Positions 43,534 through 55,075 of a stretch of 64,000 bases of DNA are shown one piece after another. The position numbers were made by a program, and so were the translations under genes. The notes under the pieces are model-generated. The model saw only the letters and a list, made by a program, of their open reading frames with translations. It was not told where the DNA came from and did not search any database. Source of the DNA: Pseudomonas sp. DTU12.3 (GTDB lineage Bacteria > Pseudomonadota > Gammaproteobacteria > Pseudomonadales > Pseudomonadaceae); NCBI RefSeq assembly GCF_004124275.1, contig NZ_CP027218.1:4405501-4469500 (forward strand), given 5' to 3'. How positions within the stretch are numbered: position 1 is the stretch's first letter; the number at the start of each line of letters is the position of its first letter.

Positions 43534-45318
43534 TCAGTGTTGATCAGCCGTGACTTTGCCATCATTGAACTGCAACGCCGCCAGCCGCGCATACAGCGGA
43601 TTGCTCGCAATCAGCTCCTGATGGGTGCCAATCGCGACGAGTTGGCCCTGATCCATCACCGCGATGCGGTCAGCGTTTTTCACCGTCGCCAGACGATGTG
43701 CAATCACCAGCGTGGTGCGGTTTTGCATCAGGCTCGGCAGGGCTTCCTGAATCAGGTGTTCGCTCTGTGCATCGAGGGCGCTGGTGGCTTCGTCGAGTAG
43801 CAGGATCGGTGCGTCAACCAGCAACGCGCGGGCTATCGCCAGGCGTTGGCGCTGGCCGCCCGAGAGTCCCAGGCCGCCGTCGCCCAGATGAGTCTGGTAG
43901 CCGTTGGGCATTTTTTCGATGAAGTCGTGGGCATGCGCAATTTTCGCGGCGTCCATGACTTGCGCCAGCGTCGCCTCTGGATTGCCGTAGCGAATATTCT
44001 CTTCAACGCTGCCGAAAAACAGCGCCGGCGATTGTGATACCAAAGCAAAGTGGCGGCGCAGATCCAGCGGATCGAGGCGGGTCAGCAGCACTCCATCAAT
44101 GAGAATCTGCCCTTCCTGGGGGTCGTAAAAACGCAGCAACAGATCATAGACTGTGGACTTGCCAGCGCCGGACGGCCCCACCAATGCCAGTGTTTCACCG
44201 GGCCTGATGGTCAGATTCAGGCCGTTTACCGCATAGCTTTCCGGGCGCGACGGATAGGAGAAGCGCACATCCTGCAATTGCAGTTCGCCTCTGACGCGCT
44301 CCGGCAGGGTCATCAGCCCCGTGCTTGGCGGCTGGATGATATTTTGCGAACCAAGCAGCTCCGCAATTCGCTCCGCCGCGCCTGCAGCACGCTGCAATTC
44401 GCCGATGACCTCGCTCAGGGTGCCAATGGCGCTACCGACGATGAGGCTGTAAAAGACAAACGCAGCCAGTTCACCCCCGGTGATGCGCCCGGCGATCACG
44501 TCCATGCCACCGACCCACAACATCACCGCCACGGCGCCCAGCACCAGCACAATCACCATGGTGATCATCCACGAGCGCTGGAAGATGCGTTTGCGCGCGG
44601 TGTCGAAAGCCTCCTCGACCGTTGCCGCAAAACGCCGCTCGTCCTGAACCTGATGGTTGTAGGCCTGCACGGTTTTGATCTGGCCAAGGGTTTCGGAGAC
44701 ATAGCTGCCGATATCGGCGACCCTATCCTGGCTCAACCGCGAAAGATTGCGCACCCGCCGGCCGAAAATCAGGATCGGGGCGACCACGAACGGCAAGGCA
44801 ATCACCACGATGCTGGTGAGTTTGGCATTGGTGACGAACAGCAGAATGACGCCGCCGATGACCATCAACAAATTGCGCAGGAACATCGACAGCGACGAGC
44901 CGATCACCGATTGCAGCAAGGTGGTATCGGCCGTCAGCCGCGACTGAATCTCCGAACTACGGTTGTTCTCGTAGAAGCCGGGGTGCAGATACACCAGATG
45001 GTTGAACACCTCGCGGCGAATATCCGCGACGCAGCGCTCGCCAATCCACGACACCCAGTAAAATCGCGCGAACGTGCCCACCGCCAGGCCCAACACCATC
45101 AACATGAAGATGCCGATGCTCTGGTTGAGCTGGTGCGGCGACTGGGTCATGAATCCGCGGTCGACCAGCAGCTTGATCCCCTGCCCCATCGACAAAGTGA
45201 CGGCAGCGGTGACAATCAACGCCAGCAGCGCACCGATGACTTGCCAGCGGTAAGGGGCCAGAAATCGACTGGTCAGGCGCAAGGCGCGACGGTGCCTTGA
45301 GGAAAGCTTCGGGGTCAT
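43534..45318 (-). CDS. MsbA-like ABC exporter (fused permease-ATPase)
   Basis: 594 residues. Six TM segments in the first 320 residues (for example IGALLALIVTAAVTLSM and LLMVIGGVILLFV) are followed by one ATPase domain: Walker A GPSGAGKST, signature LSGGQRQRLAIARAL, Walker B ILLLDEATSALD, H-loop IAHRL. It is a half-transporter that dimerises, of the same class as MsbA and drug exporters. True msbA usually sits with lpxK, which is absent here, so the substrate is undefined; a lipid or drug is the best guess. It is a lone gene, with a weak ribosome site before the ATG. Confidence 0.85.
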   Translation of the reverse strand: MTPKLSSRHRRALRLTSRFLAPYRWQVIGALLALIVTAAVTLSMGQGIKLLVDRGFMTQSPHQLNQSIGIFMLMVLGLAVGTFARFYWVSWIGERCVADIRREVFNHLVYLHPGFYENNRSSEIQSRLTADTTLLQSVIGSSLSMFLRNLLMVIGGVILLFVTNAKLTSIVVIALPFVVAPILIFGRRVRNLSRLSQDRVADIGSYVSETLGQIKTVQAYNHQVQDERRFAATVEEAFDTARKRIFQRSWMITMVIVLVLGAVAVMLWVGGMDVIAGRITGGELAAFVFYSLIVGSAIGTLSEVIGELQRAAGAAERIAELLGSQNIIQPPSTGLMTLPERVRGELQLQDVRFSYPSRPESYAVNGLNLTIRPGETLALVGPSGAGKSTVYDLLLRFYDPQEGQILIDGVLLTRLDPLDLRRHFALVSQSPALFFGSVEENIRYGNPEATLAQVMDAAKIAHAHDFIEKMPNGYQTHLGDGGLGLSGGQRQRLAIARALLVDAPILLLDEATSALDAQSEHLIQEALPSLMQNRTTLVIAHRLATVKNADRIAVMDQGQLVAIGTHQELIASNPLYARLAALQFNDGKVTADQH

Positions 45319-45418
45319 TCAGGTACACATCCGTGTTGATGAAAGGATTAGCGTAAACCTTCTATGGGGTGGAACTCTGTAAATCACAATGAGTCAGGTT
45401 AAATATGCCCCCAAAGAC

Positions 45419-45442
45419 TAGGCCATAGTTGCTATTGGTCTA
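45419..45442. promoter_or_regulatory. Imperfect palindrome in the 5' region of a divergent gene pair
   Basis: TAGGCCATAGTTGCTATTGG TCTA folds into near-perfect arms (CCATAG / CTATTGG). It is about 130 bases before the small gene at 45575 and 100 before the exporter. It may be an operator; the regulator is unknown. Confidence 0.35.
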
Positions 45443-45574
45443 ATGTCCGGGTTGAGACGAGCGGTCATTTCTGGTTGAGTGGAGTTGCCACCACCGACAG
45501 ACCGCAGGGAGTTGTCACAGCCCGGTCACGTGGCGGTTTTAACGTAGGCGTACAACCTGATGAGGAGACAGGCC

Positions 45575-45754
45575 ATGTCCTTGCAACACAGCAGCGATGA
45601 CAAGATTGAAGTGATCCGCACCAAGCCCGGCCAGCCTCTGGGTTGCTCGATTATCGATAAGGATGGGCGCGAAGTACCGATCACTGAAGACATGATCCAG
45701 GACGCTTGCCGCGAACTGGAAAAGCGATTGGTCAAGCCTGCCGAAGAAAAGTGA
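45575..45754 (+). CDS. Small conserved protein (PA1571-like)
   Basis: 59 residues from the ATG at 45575, with GAGGAGA at ideal spacing. The sequence (MSLQHSSDDKIEVIRTKPGQ, then GCSIIDKDGREVPITEDMIQ) is rich in charged residues and has a predicted beta-beta-alpha arrangement ending in the helix IQDACRELEKRLVK. I believe it belongs to a Pseudomonas family typified by PA1571, from memory only. It is followed 18 bases later by a terminator, so it is monocistronic and well expressed. Function unknown. Confidence 0.8.
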   Translation: MSLQHSSDDKIEVIRTKPGQPLGCSIIDKDGREVPITEDMIQDACRELEKRLVKPAEEK

Positions 45755-45772
45755 TATAGCCACCGTCTTCCT

Positions 45773-45800
45773 GACCCGGCTCTTTTTGGCCGGGTTTTTT
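45773..45800 (+). terminator. Terminator of the small gene
   Basis: ACCCGGC-TCTTTTTG-GCCGGGT stem-loop followed by TTTTT, 18 bases after the stop. Confidence 0.9.
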
Positions 45801-45823
45801 CTGTCCGTAATTCGCCGAGTAAC

Positions 45824-45913
45824 CGTGTAGGAGCTGCCGAAGGCTGCGATCTTTTGATCTTGCTTGTAAAAAACAACATCAAAAGATCGCAGCCTTCGGC
45901 AGCTCCTACACGG
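45824..45913. repeat. REPIN, class B
   Basis: Inverted arms TGTAGGAGCTGCCGAAGGCT and counterpart, with CTTTTGATC inner ends and a spacer of about 20 bases. Nearly identical to the element at 39164-39248. Lies between the convergent small gene and pdxB. Confidence 0.9.
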
Positions 45914-45923
45914 GGTTGTGTGG

Positions 45924-47069
45924 TTACGGGATTGCGATTGCACCCAGCGCCGCCACAATCTGCTGCAACTCTGGCGACTCCCCTTCAATCCGCACCTTCA
46001 GTCCTTCAATCTCACGACGCACCGGATACTGCTTGCGCAACACATCGAACGCCGCACGCTGCTCGCCGACATTGCCTACAAGACTGCGACGAAAATCCGC
46101 ATCATCGCGGCGCGGGTCGTACACGCCTCGGCACAACATCGCCAGCGCCCAGGCTGGATCGCTGTCGGCATGCAGGGAAACTGCCGACAACCACGGCGCC
46201 GGCAGCAAGTCACTGAGCTGGATACTCGCGGGTTGCCCGATGAATTCGCAGTACGCCTGATAGATCTGCGCCGTCCCGCGCTGTTTGCCGTCGAGGCTGT
46301 ATCCGGCAATGTGCGGAGTCGCCAACACACAGAGTTCAGCCAGTGCGACATCGACTTCCGGCTCGGCTTCCCAGACATCGAGCACTGCTTGCAGGTCTTC
46401 ACGCTCCAGCAGCACATTGCGCAGCGCGGCGTTATCCACTACCGGACCACGCGCCGCGTTGATCAACCACGCGCCGGGCTTGAGTTGCTGCAAGCGCTGC
46501 TGATCGAACAGATGCCAGGTGGCGCCATCGCCGTTGCGCGTCAACGGCGTGTGCAGGCTGATCACATCGCACTGCTCGATGATCTGTTCGAGGCTGACGT
46601 AATCGCCGCTCTCGGCAGCCTGACGCGGCGGATCGCAGACTTTTACGTTCCAGCCCAGGCCCTTCAAAACCTTGATCAGTCGACCGCCCACTTCGCCGGC
46701 ACCGACAACGCCGAAAGTACGCCGGGGCAGATCGACACCCTCGATTTCAGCGAGGGTCATCAGGCTGCCCAGCACATAATCGACCACGCCCCGGGCATTG
46801 CAGCCGGGGGCGCTGGACCAGGTGATACCCGCCTCGCTGAAATAGTCGAGATCCAGATGATCAGTACCGATGGTGCAGGTCCCGACAAAGCGCACCTTGC
46901 TGCCTTCGAGCAATGCGCGGTTGACGTTGGTCACCGAACGCACCAGCAACACGTCGGCCTGCTCGACCGTCGCACGGTCGATGGAACGGCCCGGCACCCG
47001 GCGAATCTCGCCGAAACCGGCAAAAAAAGCATCGAGCAGCGGAATATTTTCGTCGGCAACAATCAGCAT
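45924..47069 (-). CDS. pdxB: Erythronate-4-phosphate dehydrogenase
   Basis: 381 residues, D-2-hydroxyacid dehydrogenase family. PdxB oxidises 4-phosphoerythronate in pyridoxal-phosphate synthesis. It has NAD motif FGVVGAGEVGGRLIKVLKGL, the catalytic arginine in LINAARGPVVDNAAL, the glutamate region AVLDVWEAEPEVD and histidine in ATPHIAGYS. A C-terminal dimerisation domain unique to PdxB follows (about 290-381). GGAG precedes the ATG. It is a lone gene between two REPINs. The 5' gap also holds the norM promoter. Confidence 0.94.
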   Translation of the reverse strand: MLIVADENIPLLDAFFAGFGEIRRVPGRSIDRATVEQADVLLVRSVTNVNRALLEGSKVRFVGTCTIGTDHLDLDYFSEAGITWSSAPGCNARGVVDYVLGSLMTLAEIEGVDLPRRTFGVVGAGEVGGRLIKVLKGLGWNVKVCDPPRQAAESGDYVSLEQIIEQCDVISLHTPLTRNGDGATWHLFDQQRLQQLKPGAWLINAARGPVVDNAALRNVLLEREDLQAVLDVWEAEPEVDVALAELCVLATPHIAGYSLDGKQRGTAQIYQAYCEFIGQPASIQLSDLLPAPWLSAVSLHADSDPAWALAMLCRGVYDPRRDDADFRRSLVGNVGEQRAAFDVLRKQYPVRREIEGLKVRIEGESPELQQIVAALGAIAIP

Positions 47070-47100
47070 AGGGGGCTCCTTTGGCGAATCGGCAGTCTAA

Positions 47101-47189
47101 CTGTAGGAGCTGCCGCAGGCTGCGATCTTTTGATCTTGTTTTTAACAATCACCAGCAAAAAGATCGCAGCCTGCGGCAGCTCCCACAGT
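47101..47189. repeat. REPIN, class B, in a divergent promoter region
   Basis: Inverted arms TGTAGGAGCTGCCGCAGGCT and counterpart; right outer arm has CCCAC instead of CCTAC. It lies between divergent pdxB and norM, unlike the other copies between convergent genes. Confidence 0.9.
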
Positions 47190-47282
47190 TTACAAATCCG
47201 CAACAGAGGATTTTTCCTGACCAAGGCGTCAGCGGCGTAGAATGCGCCGCCCTGCGCATCAATCTCTGTGGACGCTTTGCCT

Positions 47283-48692
47283 GTGAATTCTGTAACTGAC
47301 CAACCTGTCGCCGTCTCCCTGACCCGCCCTGCGCGGATTCGACTGGAGTTCAAGAACCTGCTCGCCCTCGCGCTGCCGATCATCATCGCGCAGCTGGCGA
47401 CCACGGCCATGGGCTTCGTCGATGCGGTGATGGCCGGGCGCGTAGGGCCAAAAGATCTTGCAGCAGTGGCACTGGGCAACTCGATCTGGGTGCCGGTGTT
47501 TCTGTTGATGACCGGCACGTTGCTGGCAACCACACCGAAAGTCGCCCAGCGTTTCGGCGCCGGCACCCACAGCGAAATCGGCCCAATCGTGCGTCAGGCA
47601 TTGTGGCTGGCGCTGGTGGTCGGTCTGATTGCGACCGCGATGCTGGTCGCCGCCGAACCGGTGCTGCACTTGATGAAGGTCGATCCCGAACTGATCGGCC
47701 CGTGCATGCAGTACCTGCACGGCATCGCCAGCGGCTTGCCGGCAGTAGCGTTCTATCACGTGCTGCGCTGCACCAGTGACGGCATCGGCCGCACCCGCCC
47801 GGCGATGGTGCTGGGCCTGTGCGGTCTGGCGCTGAATATTCCGCTGAACTACATCTTCATTTATGGCCACTTCGGCGTGCCGGCCATGGGCGGCGTCGGT
47901 TGCGGTTGGGCCACGGCGATCGTCATGTGGGTGATGGCGCTGGGCCTGGCCGGTTATGAGCGCTGGGCCCCGGCCTATCGTTCGAGCGAGATTTTCAGCC
48001 GTTTCGACTGGCCACAATGGACGGTAATCAAGCGGCTGCTGGCGATCGGCCTGCCGATTGGCATCGCGGTGTTTGCCGAGTCGAGCATTTTCGCGGTGAT
48101 CGCTCTGCTGATCGGCAGCCTCGGCGCCACCGTGGTCGCCGGGCACCAGATTGCACTGAACGTCAGCTCGCTGGTGTTCATGATTCCGTATTCGCTGGGC
48201 ATGGCAGTGACCGTGCGCGTCGGCCAGGCACTGGGCCGTGAAGAACCGCGCGAGGCACGTTTTGCGGCCGGCGTCGGCATGGGCACTGCGCTGGCTTACG
48301 CTTGCCTGTCGGCGAGCATGATGCTGTTGCTGCGTGAACCGATTGCGGCGATCTATACCGCTGACCCGACGGTGATTCACATTGCGGCGATGCTGATTGT
48401 GTACTCGGCGCTGTTCCAGTTTTCTGACGCGATTCAGGTTACCGCCGCAGGTGCGTTGCGTGGTTATCAGGACACTCGGGTGACGATGATCCTGACCCTG
48501 TTCGCGTATTGGGGCATCGGCCTGCCGGTGGGTTACGCCCTCGGCCTGACCGATTGGCTCGGCGCGCCACGCGGCCCGAGCGGCTTGTGGCAGGGCTTGA
48601 TCGTTGGTTTGAGCTGCGCGGCGTTCATGTTGTCGATCCGCCTGACGCGCAGTGCGCGCAAGCGTATTCGGATCAGTCGCTCGGCGGGCTAA
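47283..48692 (+). CDS. pmpM: MATE-family multidrug efflux pump (PmpM/NorM-like)
   Basis: 469 residues with 12 predicted TM segments. The opening LLALALPIIIAQLATTAMGFVDAVMAG and the later IGLPIGIAVFAESSIFAVIALLIG and FQFSDAIQVTAAGALRGYQDT agree closely with P. aeruginosa PmpM, an H+-coupled exporter of fluoroquinolones and other drugs. The start is a GTG at 47283 with a weak GTGGA ribosome site. Another GTG at 47268 would add five residues. It is a lone gene with REPINs on both sides. Substrates cannot be read from the sequence. Confidence 0.88.
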   Translation: MNSVTDQPVAVSLTRPARIRLEFKNLLALALPIIIAQLATTAMGFVDAVMAGRVGPKDLAAVALGNSIWVPVFLLMTGTLLATTPKVAQRFGAGTHSEIGPIVRQALWLALVVGLIATAMLVAAEPVLHLMKVDPELIGPCMQYLHGIASGLPAVAFYHVLRCTSDGIGRTRPAMVLGLCGLALNIPLNYIFIYGHFGVPAMGGVGCGWATAIVMWVMALGLAGYERWAPAYRSSEIFSRFDWPQWTVIKRLLAIGLPIGIAVFAESSIFAVIALLIGSLGATVVAGHQIALNVSSLVFMIPYSLGMAVTVRVGQALGREEPREARFAAGVGMGTALAYACLSASMMLLLREPIAAIYTADPTVIHIAAMLIVYSALFQFSDAIQVTAAGALRGYQDTRVTMILTLFAYWGIGLPVGYALGLTDWLGAPRGPSGLWQGLIVGLSCAAFMLSIRLTRSARKRIRISRSAG

Positions 48693-48710
48693 ATCCTGGC
48701 GCAGGACAAA

Positions 48711-48808
48711 AAATGTGGGAGCGGGCTTGCTCGCGAAAGCGGTGTATCAGTCGACATTTATAGTGACTGACACACCGCTTTCGCGAGCAAGCCCGCTCCC
48801 ACATTTGG
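48711..48808. repeat. REPIN, class A
   Basis: Inverted arms GGAGCGGGCTTGCTCGCGA and counterpart, with an additional outer match (AAGCGGTGT / ACACCGCTT) inside the loop, so the stem is long. Lies between convergent norM-like and tusA. Confidence 0.9.
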
Positions 48809-48827
48809 TTTTGCGTGTGCCTGGAGG

Positions 48828-49079
48828 TCAGGCGTGTTTCTTGCGGATCCAGTACAGGTATGTACCGGCCTCTTCGTGCTGGCCCACCAGTTCGTGGTCG
48901 AGAAACACACAGAACTTGGGAATGTCGCGGCGGGTCGACGGGTCGGTGGCGATCACCTTGAGCAGGCCACCGGGCACCAGGTCACGAATGTGCTGATGCA
49001 GCATCATCACCGGTTCCGGGCAATTGAGGCCGGTGGCATCGAGCGTGCCGTCGACCGGGGTATCGATCATTTCACTCAT
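48828..49079 (-). CDS. tusA: Sulfur carrier protein TusA
   Basis: 83 residues. The catalytic C20 lies in the CPxP motif (GLNCPEPVMMLH). TusA carries a persulfide from IscS into the tRNA 2-thiouridine relay and into molybdenum cofactor synthesis. AGGAG is at good spacing before the ATG. It is a lone gene, not beside tusBCD. It is co-oriented with rlmM, but a REPIN and a long gap separate them, so it is probably expressed alone. Confidence 0.92.
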   Translation of the reverse strand: MSEMIDTPVDGTLDATGLNCPEPVMMLHQHIRDLVPGGLLKVIATDPSTRRDIPKFCVFLDHELVGQHEEAGTYLYWIRKKHA

Positions 49080-49152
49080 GATTCACTCCTGAAACTGGCC
49101 GGCATTGTCGCGCATTGCCGGGTATTCGGTCACCTGCGGCTTTAAGCCACAC

Positions 49153-49245
49153 CCCCTGTAGGAGCTGCCGCAGGCTGCGATCTTTTGATGTTGATCTTCA
49201 AAAACAAGATCAAGAGATCGCAGCCTGCGGCAGCTCCTACACAGG
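49153..49245. repeat. REPIN, class B
   Basis: Inverted arms GTAGGAGCTGCCGCAGGCTG and counterpart with a spacer of about 24 bases. It sits upstream of tusA and downstream of rlmM, both on the minus strand. Confidence 0.9.
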
Positions 49246-49258
49246 GTTTTGTGGGGTT

Positions 49259-50332
49259 TCAGCGCGATTTTGGTTTCTTGATATCGTGACGGCGCAGGTG
49301 GCAGGTCACTTCCTCGCGATCGTGATAGAGCTGCTTGCAGCCGATATCGACCTTGATCCCGCGTGCCTTGAAGCCATCGGCAATGCGTTCGAGCAGGCGC
49401 TTCACTTCGGCGTAACGCTGTTTCATCGGCAGCTTCAGGTTGACCACCGCTTCGCGGCAGTGCCCCTCGCCGATCCACTCTTCGAGCATCGCGGCGTTGC
49501 GCGCCGGTTTCTCGACGATGTCGCAGACCATCCAGTCCACCGGCTGACGCGGTTTGAAGGTAAAACCATCCGCCATCAAATGCTGCACCAACCCGGTGTC
49601 CATCAGGCTTTCGGCCATCGGGCCGTTGTCGATGGCGGTCACCAGCATGCCGCGGTTGACCAGTTGCCAGGTCCAGCCGCCCGGCGCGGCGCCAAGGTCG
49701 ACGCCCGTCATGTCGCTGTGCAGGCGATCATCCCACTGATCACGCGGGATGAAATGGTGCCACGCCTCTTCCAGCTTCAAGGTCGAGCGGCTCGGTGCCT
49801 CGCGCGGAAACTTCAGGCGCGGAATGCCCATCGGCCACATCGCCGAGTTACCGGCATCGGCCATACCGAGAAACACTTCACGACCACTTTTGAATGTCAG
49901 CAACAGACGCGGCTTGCTGGCGTCCTCCACCAGTTTGCCGGCGCCGGTCAGCGCCTTGCGCAGCGGGCCTTCGAATTTCTTGCAGAAATTCGACAGTTCC
50001 TTGCCGTCATTGGTGTCGACGACTTCCAGCCACAGGCTGCCGCACACCGGGAAATCCGCCATGTGCGCGAGGATCACGCTGATGCGATCGTTTTCCGGCA
50101 GATCGATGAAGACGCCACGCGCCCATTGGCGCGGGAAGATCAGCTCGGCGAAACGCTGACCGCGCATCAGGCGCTCGGCGCCGTCTTCTTCGGTGCAGAC
50201 AAACTCGGCGCACGCGGTGGCCGCTTTCGCCTTGGCGTAACCGGCCACGTTGAGTTGGGCAGCGAGATCGGAAATTTCCGAACAGACTTCGCCTTCGAAA
50301 CCTGGCCGGCAATGCATGAATAGGGTGTTCAT
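49259..50332 (-). CDS. rlmM: 23S rRNA 2'-O-ribose C2498 methyltransferase RlmM
   Basis: 357 residues from the ATG at 50332 (MNTLFMHCRPGFEGEVCSEI), with AGGAGT 4-9 bases upstream; the upstream extension has no ribosome site. The N-terminal half carries an RNA-binding THUMP-like domain (about 55-160), and the C-terminal half a Rossmann-fold SAM domain: GVDLGAAPGGWTWQLV (about 205-220) and the catalytic K-D-K-E set, including DWMVCDIVEKP and LKLPMKQRY. It modifies C2498 of 23S rRNA before ribosome assembly. Confidence 0.92.
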   Translation of the reverse strand: MNTLFMHCRPGFEGEVCSEISDLAAQLNVAGYAKAKAATACAEFVCTEEDGAERLMRGQRFAELIFPRQWARGVFIDLPENDRISVILAHMADFPVCGSLWLEVVDTNDGKELSNFCKKFEGPLRKALTGAGKLVEDASKPRLLLTFKSGREVFLGMADAGNSAMWPMGIPRLKFPREAPSRSTLKLEEAWHHFIPRDQWDDRLHSDMTGVDLGAAPGGWTWQLVNRGMLVTAIDNGPMAESLMDTGLVQHLMADGFTFKPRQPVDWMVCDIVEKPARNAAMLEEWIGEGHCREAVVNLKLPMKQRYAEVKRLLERIADGFKARGIKVDIGCKQLYHDREEVTCHLRRHDIKKPKSR

Positions 50333-50435
50333 TCTTACTCCTGGGCAGCGGGCGATCATTCGGCCCCTGCGCGATGTCCAGACTTTGCGTTGCAGCAAAG
50401 CCTGTCACGAAAACCGGCGCATGATAGCCGATGTC

Positions 50436-50449
50436 GGAACCTTGGTTCC
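50436..50449. promoter_or_regulatory. Palindrome upstream of acnA
   Basis: GGAACCTTGGTTCC is a perfect 6-bp dyad around TT, lying 105 bases before acnA. It is a possible operator for acnA or the divergent rlmM; the regulator is unknown. Confidence 0.3.
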
Positions 50450-50553
50450 GCTCATAGAGTCCAGTTATTAGCCAGCTACCTGAAACAGGGCTAGGTTTAA
50501 AGCTCTATTCGTCCCCCGATCCGTAGCCGTGCGGATTCAAAGGAGTGATCGTA

Positions 50554-53295
<2,742 letters not shown>

Positions 53296-53300
53296 CGCAT

Positions 53301-53403
53301 GCCCCCTGTAGGAGCTGCCGCAGGCTGCGATCTTTTGATCCAGATCTTGGTTTAAAAAAACAAGATCAAAAGATCGCAGCCTGCGGCAGCTCCTACAGGG
53401 GGA
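53301..53403. repeat. REPIN, class B
   Basis: Inverted arms CCCCTGTAGGAGCTGCCGCA and counterpart with long matching ends and a loop of about 30 bases. Lies between convergent acnA and the phosphotransferase. Confidence 0.9.
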
Positions 53404-53423
53404 CTGTGCTTTTCTGGGGGCGA

Positions 53424-53450
53424 AAAAAAACCCGCCGAAGCGGGTTTTTC
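53424..53450 (+). terminator. Terminator after acnA
   Basis: AAACCCGC-CGAA-GCGGGTTT stem followed by TTTCCC and preceded by a run of A, so it may work both ways. The rest of 53451-53642 holds no gene that I can see. Confidence 0.8.
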
Positions 53451-53642
53451 CCAAGACCATTATCGACTCCCTGTCGGCAGCGATCCTTGCAAATGGTCGA
53501 TCATCCTTGATCCTGAAACACTCCCTGTGTCTCAGTTGATGGGTGTAGATTACGCAGTGGATCCAATCGACAAAAGTCGAAAAAGCTACCAACGCGTGTA
53601 AGACATTCGCTATACCTGCCCTTCCGAAAACCCTTAGATGTT

Positions 53643-54458
53643 TCAGCCATCAAGCATGGAAGCCGCGATCTGCGCGACTTTCAGCTGCCCTGAGGCTTGT
53701 TCCAGAGCGTCATCCTCCAGAAACCATGCAGCCGACAAGCCGGCGAACGCCAGCACCCATTGCAGCAATCGTTGACGATCCAGGCCGGCAGCTTCGCTGA
53801 TCACTTCAAGCTGGCGACGCAAACGCTTGGGATCCGTCGCCGTGGGCAAATCCGGGTTACAAATCAGATTGGCGTAGTCGTAACCACGCTCTCCCCTCAC
53901 CCGTTTGGGATCAATCGCCAGCCAGCCGCGCACGCCGAAATCTAGAACATTGTCGTGATGCATGTCGCCGTGCAGCACCACCACGTCCTGCGGGGTAGCG
54001 AGCAAGGCTTCGGCGGTTTGCAGGCAAAGTGCATAGAGTCCGGCATGTTGCGCGGCAGCGCTTTGTAGCGAGGCAAACCATGGCGCCAATTCCACCAATG
54101 GCGGTGGTGGCGTTGCACGCGCTACGTGCAGCCGCGCCAGCGCCGTGCACAAAATGCGGCTGGCCTCATCATCTTCGCCATTGAGCGCCATGTGCATCAG
54201 CGAACGCTGACCCATGGCTCGCTCCATCAGCAGCCCATCGCCGTGGTGCGCCAACACCCGCGCAGCACCCTCGCCGTCCCACCACGTCATCAGCAGGTTG
54301 CCGTACTTTTCCTCGGCATCTTCCGCCAGCTTCAGCATGGCCGGGGTGTCGCCCATGCGCACCGGCAGCAAACGGCTGCCCGGGGTGATGATCGGCGCGC
54401 CGTCCGCTATCAATGACCAGCGTTTCAGCCACGGTTCAAAGCGCTCAGCCACCGTCAC
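53643..54458 (-). CDS. Aminoglycoside phosphotransferase-like kinase, APH(6)/hydroxyurea kinase type
   Basis: 271 residues. The phosphotransferase catalytic loop is HGDMHHDNVLDFG, followed by the metal-binding AIDPKRVRGERGYDYANL, both typical of the aminoglycoside/hydroxyurea resistance kinase family (StrB-like). It starts with GTG at 54458 and overlaps the previous gene by 14 bases, with AAGG about 9 bases before. Members phosphorylate streptomycin or related molecules, but many chromosomal ones have unknown natural substrates, so resistance should not be assumed. Likely co-transcribed with the SRPBCC gene. Confidence 0.8.
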   Translation of the reverse strand: MTVAERFEPWLKRWSLIADGAPIITPGSRLLPVRMGDTPAMLKLAEDAEEKYGNLLMTWWDGEGAARVLAHHGDGLLMERAMGQRSLMHMALNGEDDEASRILCTALARLHVARATPPPPLVELAPWFASLQSAAAQHAGLYALCLQTAEALLATPQDVVVLHGDMHHDNVLDFGVRGWLAIDPKRVRGERGYDYANLICNPDLPTATDPKRLRRQLEVISEAAGLDRQRLLQWVLAFAGLSAAWFLEDDALEQASGQLKVAQIAASMLDG

Positions 54459-54933
54459 GCTCGCGAGCCTTGGCGCTTTCGGCGAGAAACTGTTCGAGCC
54501 GGCTCAACTGTTCTTCCCAGCCGCGACTGTCCATGAAATACGCCTCTTTCTGACGCACATCGGGGATATGCGCGAAACCCGACTCGGAAACCTTGAGCAG
54601 CGTACCGTCCTCGTAATCCTGCAGCTCGAACCTGACCAGCGTCGTCGGTTCCTGGGAATAGTCGATCTTCGGATTGACCGCATAAGGATGCCAACGGAAC
54701 GAGAACAACTGCTGCGGCTCGACCCGCTCGATCAGCACATTCCACAACACATGTTCATAACCCGGATACGTGACCTGCCCTTGCGTCCATTCACCGGCAA
54801 TGAACCGCCTGCCCTCCAGCGCCACACCAAACCACTGGCCAAACGCCTCGGCATCGACCAATGCACGCCAGACATGAGAACGCGGCGCCTTGAGCGTGAT
54901 TTTGCGTTCGAAACTATTGGGTACTGGTTTCAT
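54445..54933 (-). CDS. SRPBCC (AHSA1-type START) domain protein
   Basis: 162 residues. The N-terminal strand FERKITLKAPRSHVWRALVD is followed by QWFGVALEGRRFIAGEW. The C-terminal helix is SRGWEEQLSRLEQFLAES. Together these are typical of the Aha1/SRPBCC hydrophobic-pocket fold used for binding lipids or small molecules. AGGAGG is at ideal spacing before the ATG. It overlaps the downstream kinase gene. There is no signal peptide. Ligand unknown. The coupling suggests a shared role in handling a small toxic or antibiotic-like compound, which is inference only. Confidence 0.8.
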   Translation of the reverse strand: MKPVPNSFERKITLKAPRSHVWRALVDAEAFGQWFGVALEGRRFIAGEWTQGQVTYPGYEHVLWNVLIERVEPQQLFSFRWHPYAVNPKIDYSQEPTTLVRFELQDYEDGTLLKVSESGFAHIPDVRQKEAYFMDSRGWEEQLSRLEQFLAESAKARERDGG

Positions 54934-55075
54934 ACGTCACCTCCTGTTCTGAACACTAGGCCTGTATGACCACATGTCCAATGTGAAGTTGTATCAAGGA
55001 GCTATTTGGTCATCCGCAACAGAAGAAGTTACGTCTAGACTCAAGGGTCTATCCAATGGGCGGTGGGAGAAAGAC

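Noticed and set aside
43534..45318. Calling this gene msbA
   Set aside because: The usual lpxK neighbour is absent, and lipid A specificity cannot be read from the sequence.
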